33,167 nucleotides of DNA. Origin: Candidatus Peribacteria bacterium. GTDB lineage: Bacteria; Patescibacteriota; Gracilibacteria; UBA1369; 2-02-FULL-48-14. Positions 1 to 7,242 of this stretch are shown one piece after another. A program made the position numbers and the translations under genes. Location of the stretch: NCBI GenBank assembly GCA_943354505.1, contig CALRCE010000011.1:1-33167 (forward strand), written 5' to 3'. Under the pieces are notes generated by a model, which was given only the letters and a program-made list of their open reading frames with translations, ran no database searches and was not told the origin of the DNA. The first letter of the stretch is position 1. Every line of letters starts with the position of its first letter.

Positions 1-1
1 C

Positions 2-2857
2 CTCAACGACCTTTACCGTCGTGTGATCAACCGTAACAACCGGCTCAAGCGGATCATTCAAATCGGAGCTCCAGAAGTGATCTGCCGAAATGAAAAACGT
101 ATGCTCCAAGAAGCCGTTGACACTTTGATCAACAACTCTGCTCGTCAAGGAAAGACCGTCTTCAATTCTGGAGACAAGCGCAAGCTCCGTTCCCTCTCCG
201 ACATGCTCAAGGGTAAGCAAGGACGTTTCCGTCAGAACTTGCTCGGAAAACGTGTGGATTACTCCGGACGTTCCGTGATCGTGATTGGACCTAAGCTCAA
301 CCTCGACCAATGTGGATTGCCTAAGCTCATGGCTCTCGAACTCTTCAAACCTTTCGTCATCGGAAAACTCATCGAAGGCGGATTCGCTCACAACATCAAG
401 AGCGCTGAAAAAATGATCCAAAACAACGACCGCGTCATTTGGGACATGCTCGAAGAAGCCACCAAAGACCGCTACGTGCTCCTCAACCGTGCTCCCACTT
501 TGCACCGTCTTGGAATTCAAGCCTTCCGTCCGGTGCTCGTAGAAGGAAAAGCCATTCAAGTTCACCCTCTCGTGTGTGCGGCCTTCAACGCCGACTTCGA
601 CGGAGATCAGATGGCTGTGCACGTTCCTCTTTCTCAAAAAGCTCAACAAGAAGCGGGCGAACTCATGTGTTCCGCTAAGAACCTTTTGAAGCCTTCCGCT
701 GGAGAACCAATCACCGTTCCAATTCAGGACATGGTCTTGGGTCTTTACTACCTCACGGCAGATCGAAACGGTAAAAAAGGAGAAGGAAAAGTCTTCGGAA
801 GTTTGGAAGAAGCCCTCATCGCGGAACAATTCGGTGAACTTCATTTGCAAGGAAAAATCAAACTCCGCATGAATGGAGAATTGGTGGAAACCACCCTTGG
901 ACGCGCGATCTACAACACCGTGGTTCCAGAAAAAATGGGCTACCAAAACATCACTCTTAAGAAAAAGGAAATCTCAGAAATCGTGGCCCTCGTGTTCGAA
1001 AAATGTGGAACCGAACCCACGGCTAAATTCTGTGACGACCTCAAAGCCCTCGGGTTCTACTACGCGACTCGTTCCGGTATTTCCATGTCCAGCGCCGACC
1101 TCATCATTCCTAAGGAGAAAGCAAAAATCATGAAGGAATCGGAGGCTTTGATCGAAGAAATGTACGACTTCTTCAACAAAGGGTTCATCACCGAAGACGA
1201 ACGTTATCGCCAAGCCATCAAGATTTGGTCCAAGACCAAAAACGAAATTGGAAAGGCCATGCAAGCCGGCTTCGATCCCGAAAACGATGTCTACTACCAA
1301 GTGGACTCTGGAGCTCGTGGTAACTGGGGACAAATCACCCAGCTCTGTGGAATGAAAGGTCTCGTGGCCAACCCTGCCGGTAAAACCATCGAGTTGCCTA
1401 TCAAATCCAACCTTAAAGAAGGGTTCTCGATTCTAGAGTACTTCATCGCGACGCACGGAGGACGTAAGGGTAAATCCGACACCGCTCTTAAGACCGCTGA
1501 AGCCGGATACCTCACCCGTCGTCTCGTGGATGCCGTTCAAGACATCATCATTAAAGAAGACGATTGTGGTTCCGAAAACACTCACTTGGTCACTCGTGAA
1601 GAATCCCAGAAGATTGGGGAACCGTTTGAAAACCGCATCTTCGGACGCACCCTCGGGGCCGATGTACTAGAAAAGAACGGTAAAAAAGTGGCTCTCACCA
1701 AAGGAACTCCTATCGACAAAGCCGCTGTGAAGATCCTCAAAGAAAACGAAATCAGCGAAGTGCGTGTGCGCTCCGTGATGACCTGTCTGACTTTGAACGG
1801 AGTTTGCCAGAAATGTTACGGACGTGACCTCGGTTCCAGCCAAGAAGTAGAAATGGGAACCGCCGTCGGAATCGTGGCCGCTCAGTCCATCGGAGAACCG
1901 GGAACTCAGCTCACCATGCGTACCTTCCACATGGGAGGAATCGCGAACGAAGACGACATCACGCAAGGTTTGACTCGTGTGGAAGAACTCTTCGAGGCTC
2001 GCACGCCTAAAAAGCCTGCCGTGCTCGCCGAAATCGATGGAAAAGCAGAAGTGGTTTCTAAGGGTAACCAAATCCACATCACGCTCACTCCCACCGATGT
2101 TCCCACTGAAATCGTGGAAGTCGAAGAAGGAATGGAAGTGCTGGTGAAGAAAGACGACAAAGTCAGTCTCAAGGATGTGCTCGCTGAAAAGAAAGGTAAA
2201 AAGCTCCGCTCCCCTATGGATGGAGTCGTGGTCAAAGCCGGCAAGAAAGAAATCGTCATTCAACCCGACATTGCACCTCAAATCTACAAAGTGGACGCAG
2301 GTAAAACCATCAAGGTCAAAACCGGCGACCTCGTCGCTCGTGGAACACCACTCAGCAGTGGACACCTCAACTTGCGCAAAGTGATGAAGCTCACCGGCAT
2401 CTACACCACTCAAAAATACATCATGAGTGAAGTGCAGAGCATCTACGCGTCTCAAGGTCAGTCCATCAACGACAAGCACATCGAAATCATCACTCGACAA
2501 ATGTTCTCCAAGGTACGCATCGCTGAACCTGGAGCCAGCAACTTCCTCCCCGGTGAGGTCGTGGACTACCAAACCGTGTTTGAAGAAAACAACAAACTCG
2601 AATCCGAACGAAAAGAACTCATCAAATTTGAACGTCTGCTCCTCGGACTGACCCGTATCGCCCTGCACACTCGAAGCTGGCTCTCCGCCGCTTCCTTCCA
2701 GGAAACGATCCGTGTGCTCGTCGAAGCCTCCACCACTCACCGCGTGGACATGCTCGACGGTCTCAAAGAAAACGTCATCATCGGCCGCCTCATTCCTGCC
2801 GGAGAAACCTTCCGCAAGAAGATGCGTGGCGAAGCGATCGATACAAGAGAAGATTAA
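2..2857 (+). CDS. rpoC: DNA-directed RNA polymerase subunit beta' (5' partial)
   Basis: This is the C-terminal part of the largest RNA polymerase subunit. The track starts at an internal GTG (base 23), but the frame is open to the window edge and reads [14 protein letters not shown], a conserved beta' block, so the gene begins upstream. Visible landmarks are the catalytic Mg-binding motif NADFDGD (about base 590), the trigger-loop segment [13 protein letters not shown] (about base 1900), and four cysteines (DDCG, then [11 protein letters not shown]) forming the second zinc site. The C-terminus is intact. rpoB presumably lies upstream, outside the window. The gene is followed by a hairpin repeat at the third base after the stop and then by an intrinsic terminator. 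Leu UUA/CUA and Ser UCA codons are rare, which leaves a long open antisense frame. Confidence 0.98.
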   Translation, partial: LNDLYRRVINRNNRLKRIIQIGAPEVICRNEKRMLQEAVDTLINNSARQGKTVFNSGDKRKLRSLSDMLKGKQGRFRQNLLGKRVDYSGRSVIVIGPKLNLDQCGLPKLMALELFKPFVIGKLIEGGFAHNIKSAEKMIQNNDRVIWDMLEEATKDRYVLLNRAPTLHRLGIQAFRPVLVEGKAIQVHPLVCAAFNADFDGDQMAVHVPLSQKAQQEAGELMCSAKNLLKPSAGEPITVPIQDMVLGLYYLTADRNGKKGEGKVFGSLEEALIAEQFGELHLQGKIKLRMNGELVETTLGRAIYNTVVPEKMGYQNITLKKKEISEIVALVFEKCGTEPTAKFCDDLKALGFYYATRSGISMSSADLIIPKEKAKIMKESEALIEEMYDFFNKGFITEDERYRQAIKIWSKTKNEIGKAMQAGFDPENDVYYQVDSGARGNWGQITQLCGMKGLVANPAGKTIELPIKSNLKEGFSILEYFIATHGGRKGKSDTALKTAEAGYLTRRLVDAVQDIIIKEDDCGSENTHLVTREESQKIGEPFENRIFGRTLGADVLEKNGKKVALTKGTPIDKAAVKILKENEISEVRVRSVMTCLTLNGVCQKCYGRDLGSSQEVEMGTAVGIVAAQSIGEPGTQLTMRTFHMGGIANEDDITQGLTRVEELFEARTPKKPAVLAEIDGKAEVVSKGNQIHITLTPTDVPTEIVEVEEGMEVLVKKDDKVSLKDVLAEKKGKKLRSPMDGVVVKAGKKEIVIQPDIAPQIYKVDAGKTIKVKTGDLVARGTPLSSGHLNLRKVMKLTGIYTTQKYIMSEVQSIYASQGQSINDKHIEIITRQMFSKVRIAEPGASNFLPGEVVDYQTVFEENNKLESERKELIKFERLLLGLTRIALHTRSWLSAASFQETIRVLVEASTTHRVDMLDGLKENVIIGRLIPAGETFRKKMRGEAIDTRED

Positions 2858-2859
2858 TC

Positions 2860-2889
2860 CTCGAAACGGGACAACGTCCCAGTTTCGAG
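2860..2889 (+). repeat. Post-stop hairpin repeat, copy 1 (after rpoC)
   Basis: A 30-nt imperfect palindrome starts at the third base after the rpoC stop. Its stem is CTCGAAAC-GGGAC, the loop AAC, and the return arm GTCCC-A-GTTTCGAG with one bulged A. Near-identical copies follow tuf (12595) and rpsN (25588). Those copies have T and A at the outermost pair where this one has C and G, so pairing is kept by a double change. A 17-nt tail (CACTTTGAGTCTATACC, 2897-2913) is shared with the tuf copy. It has no T-tract of its own, so it is not itself a standard terminator. Confidence 0.85.
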
Positions 2890-2925
2890 TCTCTGTCACT
2901 TTGAGTCTATACCATCATAAAATCC

Positions 2926-2955
2926 AAAAGAGCGCTTCGAAAGAGGCGCTCTTTT
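2926..2955 (+). terminator. Bidirectional intrinsic terminator between rpoC and the convergent gene
   Basis: A perfect 10-bp stem, AAAAGAGCGC / GCGCTCTTTT, encloses a 10-nt loop. The A-rich and T-rich flanks make it usable on both strands. It ends rpoC on the plus strand. On the minus strand it lies immediately after the stop codon of the convergent orphan gene, whose TGA (2955-2957) touches the stem. Confidence 0.85.
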
Positions 2956-3557
2956 CAATGCCAATTCCTGTAGAGAAAGTTCTGAGGATCATGAATTGCA
3001 CTTTCATCCTGGAAACGCGCAAAACCGCTCTTGTGAACTCCGAAAGCATTATTGAACACAGCAACACTATGGGGAGCCACCGTCCAATCCACTTGAATCA
3101 CCCCATCTTGAGCTTTTAAGGTTCTACATTGCCCTAAAGCGGTTTCAACTTTAAGAAGTAAGTTGAAACGGTCTTCAAGCAAGTCCTCTCGGTCCGGATC
3201 TAAAATACCTTCAGGAAACCCGTTTAAAAAAGCAGGATCTCTTGAACTCAAAGCCCTTACTGCATGCATGAGGGAAATCCAATCCGTTGATCCACGTTGA
3301 TTGTTCAGAGATAAGTTCGCCAGGCTAAGCATTTTCCTACCTCGATCAAAGTGCCAGTTCAAATCAGCATGAGGACGAACAGTATCTCCTACAAGCCAAG
3401 TCTCATCGGGAACCAAGGATGCAAGTAAAACTCTTGATCCCAACTGATGCAGTTCCACATGAGTATCTATCCACTTGGGATCGGGAATTTTGACTTCTTT
3501 ATCCTTAGGAACAAGCAAGCCTCCTTTTTCCACGAATTCAATGGTCCCTATTTCCAT
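2955..3557 (-). CDS. Hypothetical protein (200 aa), orphan
   Basis: I do not recognise a family. The product is soluble-looking, without a signal peptide or membrane segment. It has an aromatic and acidic first half (PDPKWIDTHVELHQLG, HADLNWHFDRG) and a helical leucine-rich middle (LEDRFNLLLKVETAL). It is probably a real gene: it has a well-formed minus-strand promoter just upstream (3575-3603), a terminator directly after its stop, and no competing frame. It lies convergent to rpoC and is probably transcribed alone. The start at 3557 leaves only about a 10-nt leader and has no Shine-Dalgarno. Confidence 0.7.
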   Translation of the reverse strand: MEIGTIEFVEKGGLLVPKDKEVKIPDPKWIDTHVELHQLGSRVLLASLVPDETWLVGDTVRPHADLNWHFDRGRKMLSLANLSLNNQRGSTDWISLMHAVRALSSRDPAFLNGFPEGILDPDREDLLEDRFNLLLKVETALGQCRTLKAQDGVIQVDWTVAPHSVAVFNNAFGVHKSGFARFQDESAIHDPQNFLYRNWH

Positions 3558-3574
3558 AAAACAAAATAGGACAC

Positions 3575-3603
3575 ATTATCCCATTAGATAGAGGGAGTGG
3601 CAA
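3575..3603 (-). promoter_or_regulatory. Predicted sigma70-type promoter of the minus-strand orphan
   Basis: Read on the minus strand: -35 TTGCCA, 17-nt spacer, -10 GATAAT. The expected start of transcription is about 10 nt before the ATG at 3557. Confidence 0.6.
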
Positions 3604-3679
3604 GTCCGGGCTAATATAACGAGAACAACGATGGAGAGATAGCCTGCGAATCAATGGTCACAATCGAAGAATAAGGCCT

Positions 3680-3699
3680 GTTGTTGACGCTCCAACAAC
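3680..3699 (+). other. Small perfect hairpin in the 3558-3847 intergenic gap
   Basis: A 7-bp perfect stem, GTTGTTG / CAACAAC, encloses the loop ACGCTC. It lies in a gene-free stretch between the minus-strand orphan promoter and the candidate small RNA promoter. No T-tract follows and no role is evident. Confidence 0.4.
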
Positions 3700-3718
3700 G
3701 CATTTTCAAACCACCATC

Positions 3719-3746
3719 TTGAATTACTTTACCACTGTGCTATCCT
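3719..3746 (+). promoter_or_regulatory. Predicted promoter of a small RNA candidate
   Basis: -35 TTGAAT, 16-nt spacer, -10 TATCCT. No ORF of useful size follows before the intrinsic terminator at 3796, so transcription from here would give a short RNA of about 65-70 nt. Confidence 0.45.
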
Positions 3747-3753
3747 GTTAATT

Positions 3754-3819
3754 GTTCAGGTGCTGTTAACTACAGTCCTCCTAGGTGTCACAGAGCCCTT
3801 TCCAAAAGAAAGGGTTTTT
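3754..3819 (+). ncRNA. Candidate small RNA (about 66 nt) ending in an intrinsic terminator
   Basis: The segment between the predicted promoter and the terminator can fold into a 5' hairpin (AGGTGCTGT, loop TAACT, ACAGTCCT, with one bulge) followed by the terminator hairpin. It contains no plausible coding region and does not resemble SRP RNA, 6S RNA, tmRNA, RNase P RNA or a T-box. It could be an independent small RNA, or a terminated leader of the tRNA gene that begins 28 nt downstream. The transcript start is a guess from the -10 box. Confidence 0.4.
3796..3819 (+). terminator. Intrinsic terminator upstream of the tRNA gene
   Basis: A 7-bp stem, CCCTTTC / GAAAGGG, with a 5-nt loop is followed directly by TTTTT. 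It has a T-tract on the plus strand only. No protein gene precedes it on this strand, which is the main reason to propose a small RNA upstream. Confidence 0.75.
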
Positions 3820-3847
3820 CTGTTACGCTTTTTCGGCCTGGTGAAGT

Positions 3848-3923
3848 GGGGCCGTAGCTTAACGGTAAAGCACCTGAATTTGACACTTAGGGGATGCGGG
3901 TTCAATTCCCGTCGGCTCCACCA
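3848..3923 (+). tRNA. tRNA with a 9-nt anticodon loop, isotype unresolved
   Basis: This is a 76-nt cloverleaf with encoded CCA. The acceptor stem is GGGGCCG / CGGCTCC with discriminator A73. The D-stem is GCTT / AAGC with loop AACGGTA, and the T-arm is GCGGG-TTCAATT-CCCGT. The only good anticodon stem is CCTGA / TTAGG, which leaves a 9-nt loop ATTTGACAC instead of 7. Depending on how the loop is trimmed, the anticodon would be GAC (Val), TTG (Gln) or TGA (Ser; unlikely, because the variable loop is only 4 nt). The third acceptor pair is G-U, the classical alanine identity element. The gene is complete and could be a real but atypical tRNA, or a decaying one. Confidence 0.8.
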
Positions 3924-3970
3924 GGCACTTTAAACGTGCTAGACTGAGCTAAACCCTTAACCCTCAACCT

Positions 3971-4369
3971 ATGGATCCCGTCGTACACTTTGAAATGGCT
4001 TATACCGATCGTCAGCGCGCGGCCGATTTTTACTCAAAAACATTTGGCTGGAAGGCTCAGATACTCGGCCCAGAAATGGGCAACTACGTGGTGATGCAAA
4101 CCAGTGAAACCGACGACAAAGGCATGATCCAAAAACCTGGCGCGATCAACGGTGGATTGTACGAAAAACCAGCAGACCCCATGGGCCAAGCCCCCTCAGT
4201 CGTAATCGCGGTAGAAGACATTGATGCAGCCCTCAGAAAAATCACCGCCAACGGAGGCCGTACCCTCGGTGAACCCATGGCCATCCCCGGCGTCGGAACC
4301 TACGCAAGCTTTATAGACACGGAAGGCAACCGCGTCAGCGTATTGCAACCTTTGCCGATGCAAGCTTAG
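3971..4369 (+). CDS. VOC (glyoxalase/bleomycin-resistance fold) family protein
   Basis: At 132 aa this is the usual size of a single vicinal-oxygen-chelate domain. Two beta-alpha-beta-beta-beta modules can be followed: VHFEMAYTDRQRAADFYSKTFGWK at the N-terminus and PSVVIAVEDIDAALRKITANGGR...IPGVGTYASFIDTEGNRVSVLQP in the second half. The segment FIDTEGNRVSVLQP is the typical last strand pair. Members bind a metal or small molecules, or act as lyases, dioxygenases or resistance proteins; the substrate cannot be told here. It lies 47 nt after the tRNA gene and may be co-transcribed with it. Confidence 0.85.
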   Translation: MDPVVHFEMAYTDRQRAADFYSKTFGWKAQILGPEMGNYVVMQTSETDDKGMIQKPGAINGGLYEKPADPMGQAPSVVIAVEDIDAALRKITANGGRTLGEPMAIPGVGTYASFIDTEGNRVSVLQPLPMQA

Positions 4370-4397
4370 GACACGCATCCAATGCGACAATGGCATG

Positions 4398-4425
4398 TTG
4401 ACTAAAAGCATAACAATGTTAAAAT
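4398..4425 (+). promoter_or_regulatory. Predicted promoter giving a leaderless mRNA
   Basis: -35 TTGACT, 16-nt spacer, -10 TAAAAT. The -10 box ends 6 nt before the ATG at 4432, so the expected transcription start coincides with the start codon. Confidence 0.6.
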
Positions 4426-4431
4426 AAGCTT

Positions 4432-5220
4432 ATGCTCCATCTGGACAACACCTACACGGCAAGCTCTCTCCGAAGACGCAGCATTCCAGCCGAAGAAGAA
4501 GCTTTAGTCATAGAGACATTGGATAGAGTACGCGCCATTATTGAAAGCCTAGATGAGGACGAACACGAGACAGATATATCAATACGGGAAAACAGAAATG
4601 ACTTCTTTATTCGTGGACCCAAACCACGCAGTAAACATCCAAAAACGTGTGAAATAGACAACATTTTGAACAATCCAGGAGTTTACTCTGGCAGGAAAAA
4701 TTTCCTAGAGATTCCAGATCGCTTCGGAAGGTGGACCCCCTCTGAATGGCTCTTCGCCGCAGGAAAAGGGACTGCCTTAAAAGAGGGGGAACGTAACTCG
4801 CCCCTGGACACATGGCATACGGATAGCGATTGGGAAGGCGATATCCGTGCTCAAGCTCATTATCTACAACTGCTATGGATCCCCAGAACAAACCAAGGTG
4901 ATCCTACTCAAGTTTTAGTCCCTAAATCTAAGAAAACTCAAGATTTAAGAAAAGCGAAAGCAATCACTGTGCTCTGTGGTAAAAAAGGAAGAAAATTATA
5001 CGGGGAACCCACTTTTGCAGAATGGACCCCTTTCGACTTAGAAGCTGGCTTTTGTTACCTCTTCCCGCCAGGTTGCGTCCATCGTAGAAAACCACGCACT
5101 GAAGAGGACCCCATCGATACTCAAAATTTTGCCTTGGATCCAAACGCTTGGCGTTATCGACTGCGTTATGATTTTCATAATGGCGACCCTGAAAAACACG
5201 GCCAACTGAAAAGGGAATAG
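4432..5220 (+). CDS. Hypothetical protein (262 aa), possibly a 2OG-Fe(II) oxygenase-like beta-helix protein
   Basis: There is no confident family match. The central and C-terminal part contains WHTDSDW (H129, D131), then PPGCVHRRKPR (H217), then WRYRLRYDF (R243/R245). This HxD...H...R spacing, with a strand-rich context (YLQLLWIPR, GFCYLFPPGCVH), recalls the metal and 2-oxoglutarate binding pattern of Fe(II) oxygenases. The first 60 residues are acidic and helical. That is inference from motif spacing only. The gene stands alone behind its own promoter, and its start codon is also the likely transcript start. Its base and codon use are less biased than in the neighbouring ribosomal genes. Confidence 0.6.
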   Translation: MLHLDNTYTASSLRRRSIPAEEEALVIETLDRVRAIIESLDEDEHETDISIRENRNDFFIRGPKPRSKHPKTCEIDNILNNPGVYSGRKNFLEIPDRFGRWTPSEWLFAAGKGTALKEGERNSPLDTWHTDSDWEGDIRAQAHYLQLLWIPRTNQGDPTQVLVPKSKKTQDLRKAKAITVLCGKKGRKLYGEPTFAEWTPFDLEAGFCYLFPPGCVHRRKPRTEEDPIDTQNFALDPNAWRYRLRYDFHNGDPEKHGQLKRE

Positions 5221-5254
5221 TCATTCTCACCCCAATAAATTCATAAAAATCCTC

Positions 5255-5283
5255 TTGCAATAGCCAATCTTATCCACTAAACT
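5255..5283 (+). promoter_or_regulatory. Predicted rpsL-rpsG promoter
   Basis: -35 TTGCAA, 17-nt spacer, -10 TAAACT. The leader before the rpsL ATG would be only about 16 nt, with no Shine-Dalgarno and no room for an attenuator. Confidence 0.6.
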
Positions 5284-5305
5284 GCTCCAGCTAATCACCT
5301 GTTTA

Positions 5306-5719
5306 ATGCCAACGATCAATCAACTCATTCGTAAGCCTCGTAAGGCTCAAACTCGCAAGAGCAAAGCTCCAGCGCTTCAAGTCATTATGAACACGCTGAA
5401 GACCGTCAGTCGCCCTCTCAACTGCCCTTTCAAACGAGGGGTGTGCACAAAGGTAACGACCATGACTCCTAAAAAGCCTAACTCTGCGCTTCGAAAGATT
5501 GCTCGTGTACGCTTAACAAATGGAATGGAAGTCACTGCTTACATCGGAGGAGAAGGTCACAACCTTCAAGAACACTCCATCGTTTTGGTGCGTGGCGGAC
5601 GTGTGAAAGATCTACCTGGAGTGCGTTACCACATTGTTCGTGGAAGCCTCGACACTCAAGGTGTACAAAACCGACGTCAAAGTCGTTCCCTTTATGGAGC
5701 TAAGAAACCTAAAAAGTAA
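5306..5719 (+). CDS. rpsL: 30S ribosomal protein S12
   Basis: S12 sits at the decoding centre of the small subunit. The core motifs [11 protein letters not shown] and [12 protein letters not shown] are intact, including the lysines where streptomycin-resistance changes occur (wild-type here) and the Asp that many bacteria methylthiolate. The protein is 137 aa, longer than the 124-aa E. coli form, because of about 13 extra residues ([13 protein letters not shown]) before CPFKRGVC. A similar long form is known in some low-GC Gram-positives. It is followed after 10 nt by rpsG and is co-transcribed with it from the promoter at 5255. Confidence 0.98.
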   Translation: MPTINQLIRKPRKAQTRKSKAPALQVIMNTLKTVSRPLNCPFKRGVCTKVTTMTPKKPNSALRKIARVRLTNGMEVTAYIGGEGHNLQEHSIVLVRGGRVKDLPGVRYHIVRGSLDTQGVQNRRQSRSLYGAKKPKK

Positions 5720-5729
5720 ACAGTAAATC

Positions 5730-6197
5730 ATGAAAACGAAAACCACTACTTACGTTCCCCCACACTCCGACTTCACGAGTGAAAAATTCATCAACACCAT
5801 CATGTTGGATGGAAAGAAGACCGTGGCTCGCCGCATCTTCAACAACATGCTCAGTGAACTCGAAAAACGTGGGAACAAGAATCCTAAAGAGACTTTTCTT
5901 CGTGCCATCGACAACACCAAGCCTGCAATGGAAGTTCGCCCCAAACGTGTGGGTGGAGCTGTGTACCAAGTACCTTTCGAAGTTCCAGTGAAGCGTCAGC
6001 AAATGCTGTCCTTCAGATGGATCCTCACCGCCGCCCGCGGTCGCAAAGGGATGCCGATGTACAAACGTTTGACCGCTGAAGTATTAGAAGCTGCTGAAGG
6101 AACAGGATCCGCGATCAAAAAAAAGGACGACGTAGAAAAGATGGCACTCGCCAACCGTGCATTCGCTCACTACGCTCGCTTCACAAAAAAGAAATGA
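5730..6197 (+). CDS. rpsG: 30S ribosomal protein S7
   Basis: This primary 16S rRNA-binding protein nucleates assembly of the 30S head. The 155-aa length is normal. The sequence carries typical S7 blocks (SEKFINTIMLDGKKTVARRIF, VGGAVYQVPFEV, FRWILTAARGR, ANRAFAHYARF). In the classical str operon S7 is the autoregulator; here the operon ends after rpsG with a terminator at 6218, and fusA has a separate promoter. The stop is TGA followed in frame by TAA. Confidence 0.98.
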   Translation: MKTKTTTYVPPHSDFTSEKFINTIMLDGKKTVARRIFNNMLSELEKRGNKNPKETFLRAIDNTKPAMEVRPKRVGGAVYQVPFEVPVKRQQMLSFRWILTAARGRKGMPMYKRLTAEVLEAAEGTGSAIKKKDDVEKMALANRAFAHYARFTKKK

Positions 6198-6217
6198 TAA
6201 GGCTATCAATTCAAATT

Positions 6218-6246
6218 CAAAGCCCTGCCTTGCGCAGGGTTTTTTA
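6218..6246 (+). terminator. Intrinsic terminator after rpsL-rpsG
   Basis: Stem CCCTGC / GCAGGG with a 5-nt loop, flanked by A-rich and T-rich arms that extend the pairing and end in TTTTTT. It separates rpsL-rpsG from the lipoprotein gene and from fusA. Confidence 0.85.
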
Positions 6247-6260
6247 GTACAAAAAACATT

Positions 6261-6288
6261 TTGTAGAATGCGCACGCTCGAGTAATAT
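6261..6288 (+). promoter_or_regulatory. Predicted promoter of the 171-aa lipoprotein gene
   Basis: -35 TTGTAG, 16-nt spacer, -10 TAATAT. It lies just after the rpsG terminator, with a leader of about 12 nt to the ATG at 6307. Confidence 0.5.
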
Positions 6289-6306
6289 AAACACACATTC
6301 ACCGCC

Positions 6307-6822
6307 ATGAAAAAAACACTCCTCCTCGCCCTCACCGCTTCTTTGCTGCTCGCCTCGTGTTCCGTTTTTGGAAAATTGAGTGAAGTGGAATACAACAACA
6401 CCGTCGTCGATCAAATCAACACGGTCTCGACCGCCATCGAAGACAGCGCCACCCTGTACAACGAAACCATCCCGGACCTTGTCACCGAAAGCTCAACCAT
6501 AGATTCCACCGAAATGACAACGAGTTATGGCGCTGCAACAAATGCCCTAGTCGAAGTGGATGCCCTCCTTCTTTTGGAAAGTCGAAACATTGAACAACAA
6601 AACAGCGTGCGCACCGAAATTCAAACCTACCAAAGTGCCGCAAACGAATACTTGGACCTCTACAAACAAATGCTCGACTACTACATCTCAGCCTCTTACG
6701 CTCAAGACCTCAGCAAAGTCCAAAGCTTCGACGAAGGCCTACACACCAGCTACACCACCTTCATCCAGGCCAACAACGACTTGGTGGATATTTTGGACGG
6801 CTTTGTGAGCAACGAAGAGTAA
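6307..6822 (+). CDS. Putative lipoprotein (171 aa)
   Basis: A lipoprotein signal peptide is clear: MKKTLLLALTASLLLASC, with lipobox LASC and the lipidated Cys at residue 18. The mature part is acidic and strongly helical, with long amphipathic stretches (EYNNTVVDQINTVSTAIEDSATLYN, SVRTEIQTYQSAANEYLDLYKQMLDYY). This suggests a helical bundle exposed outside the membrane. I know no family assignment. It lies between rpsG and fusA, has its own promoter, and converges with the minus-strand membrane gene only 6 nt away. Confidence 0.8.
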   Translation: MKKTLLLALTASLLLASCSVFGKLSEVEYNNTVVDQINTVSTAIEDSATLYNETIPDLVTESSTIDSTEMTTSYGAATNALVEVDALLLLESRNIEQQNSVRTEIQTYQSAANEYLDLYKQMLDYYISASYAQDLSKVQSFDEGLHTSYTTFIQANNDLVDILDGFVSNEE

Positions 6823-6828
6823 AGCGAA

Positions 6829-7104
6829 TCAAGGAAATTCAGTTCTCTTGACCCAAATAGGAAGCACCACAAAATGATGAAGAGCATCCGACAAAAAAAG
6901 GGCACCGCCCAAAATCAAAAACACCTCTTGCGGATAAAACCCGTAAAGCAAAATGAGAAGCAAACCAATGTAACCATGGTGAATACGAACTTTGTAGCGG
7001 AATTTTATTGTTCTGTACCTGTCTTTCATGGAACCAAAAACCACCCGACTCACCACCGTGAACAACTCGAGAAGAAGACTAAGGAGCAAAATCTTGTAAA
7101 GCAT
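6829..7104 (-). CDS. Small membrane protein (about 91 aa), unknown
   Basis: The track gives a 108-aa ORF starting at 7155, but I prefer the internal ATG at 7104 (MLYKILLLSLLLELF). A minus-strand promoter (7131-7159) lies inside the longer version, and the AU-rich bases before 7104 resemble other starts here. The product has an N-terminal hydrophobic helix, a basic stretch (KDRYRTIKFRYKVRIHHGY), two further hydrophobic segments (IGLLLILLYGF, VFLILGGALFLSDALHHFVVL) and conserved-looking histidines. Its family is unknown. It is divergent from fusA, with the two promoters back to back. Confidence 0.65.
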   Translation of the reverse strand: MLYKILLLSLLLELFTVVSRVVFGSMKDRYRTIKFRYKVRIHHGYIGLLLILLYGFYPQEVFLILGGALFLSDALHHFVVLPIWVKRTEFP

Positions 7105-7130
7105 AAACAACAAAAATAAAGCGCCAGCAA

Positions 7131-7159
7131 AGGATACTTCTCCACACAAAGACAAGCAA
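7131..7159 (-). promoter_or_regulatory. Predicted promoter of the small membrane gene
   Basis: Minus strand: -35 TTGCTT, 17-nt spacer, -10 TATCCT. It lies back to back with the fusA promoter (its -35 ends at 7159, the fusA -35 starts at 7168), so the two promoters may influence each other. Confidence 0.5.
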
Positions 7160-7167
7160 TCCTTACC

Positions 7168-7195
7168 TTGACTTTCGCGCTTGCTTCCCTATAAT
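7168..7195 (+). promoter_or_regulatory. Predicted strong fusA promoter
   Basis: -35 TTGACT, 16-nt spacer, consensus -10 TATAAT. The leader of about 40 nt is unusually U-rich, with three T-runs of five or more, and has no Shine-Dalgarno. Confidence 0.8.
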
Positions 7196-7242
7196 GCGGG
7201 CGCTTTCAAATCAGCCTTTTTAGTTCTTTTTTAACAATTTTT

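Noticed and set aside
1667-2899. 410-aa antisense ORF over rpoC
   Set aside because: Same codon-aligned shadow effect as over fusA; no recognisable domain.
2712-3119. 135-aa ORF spanning the rpoC end and the terminator
   Set aside because: It overlaps rpoC out of frame and runs through the hairpin repeat and terminator. Its partial likeness to the upstream extension of the rpsH ORF comes only from the shared repeat being read in the same frame.
3748-3846. T-box riboswitch upstream of the tRNA
   Set aside because: The conserved T-box sequence and specifier stem are not present, and a tRNA gene is not a T-box target.
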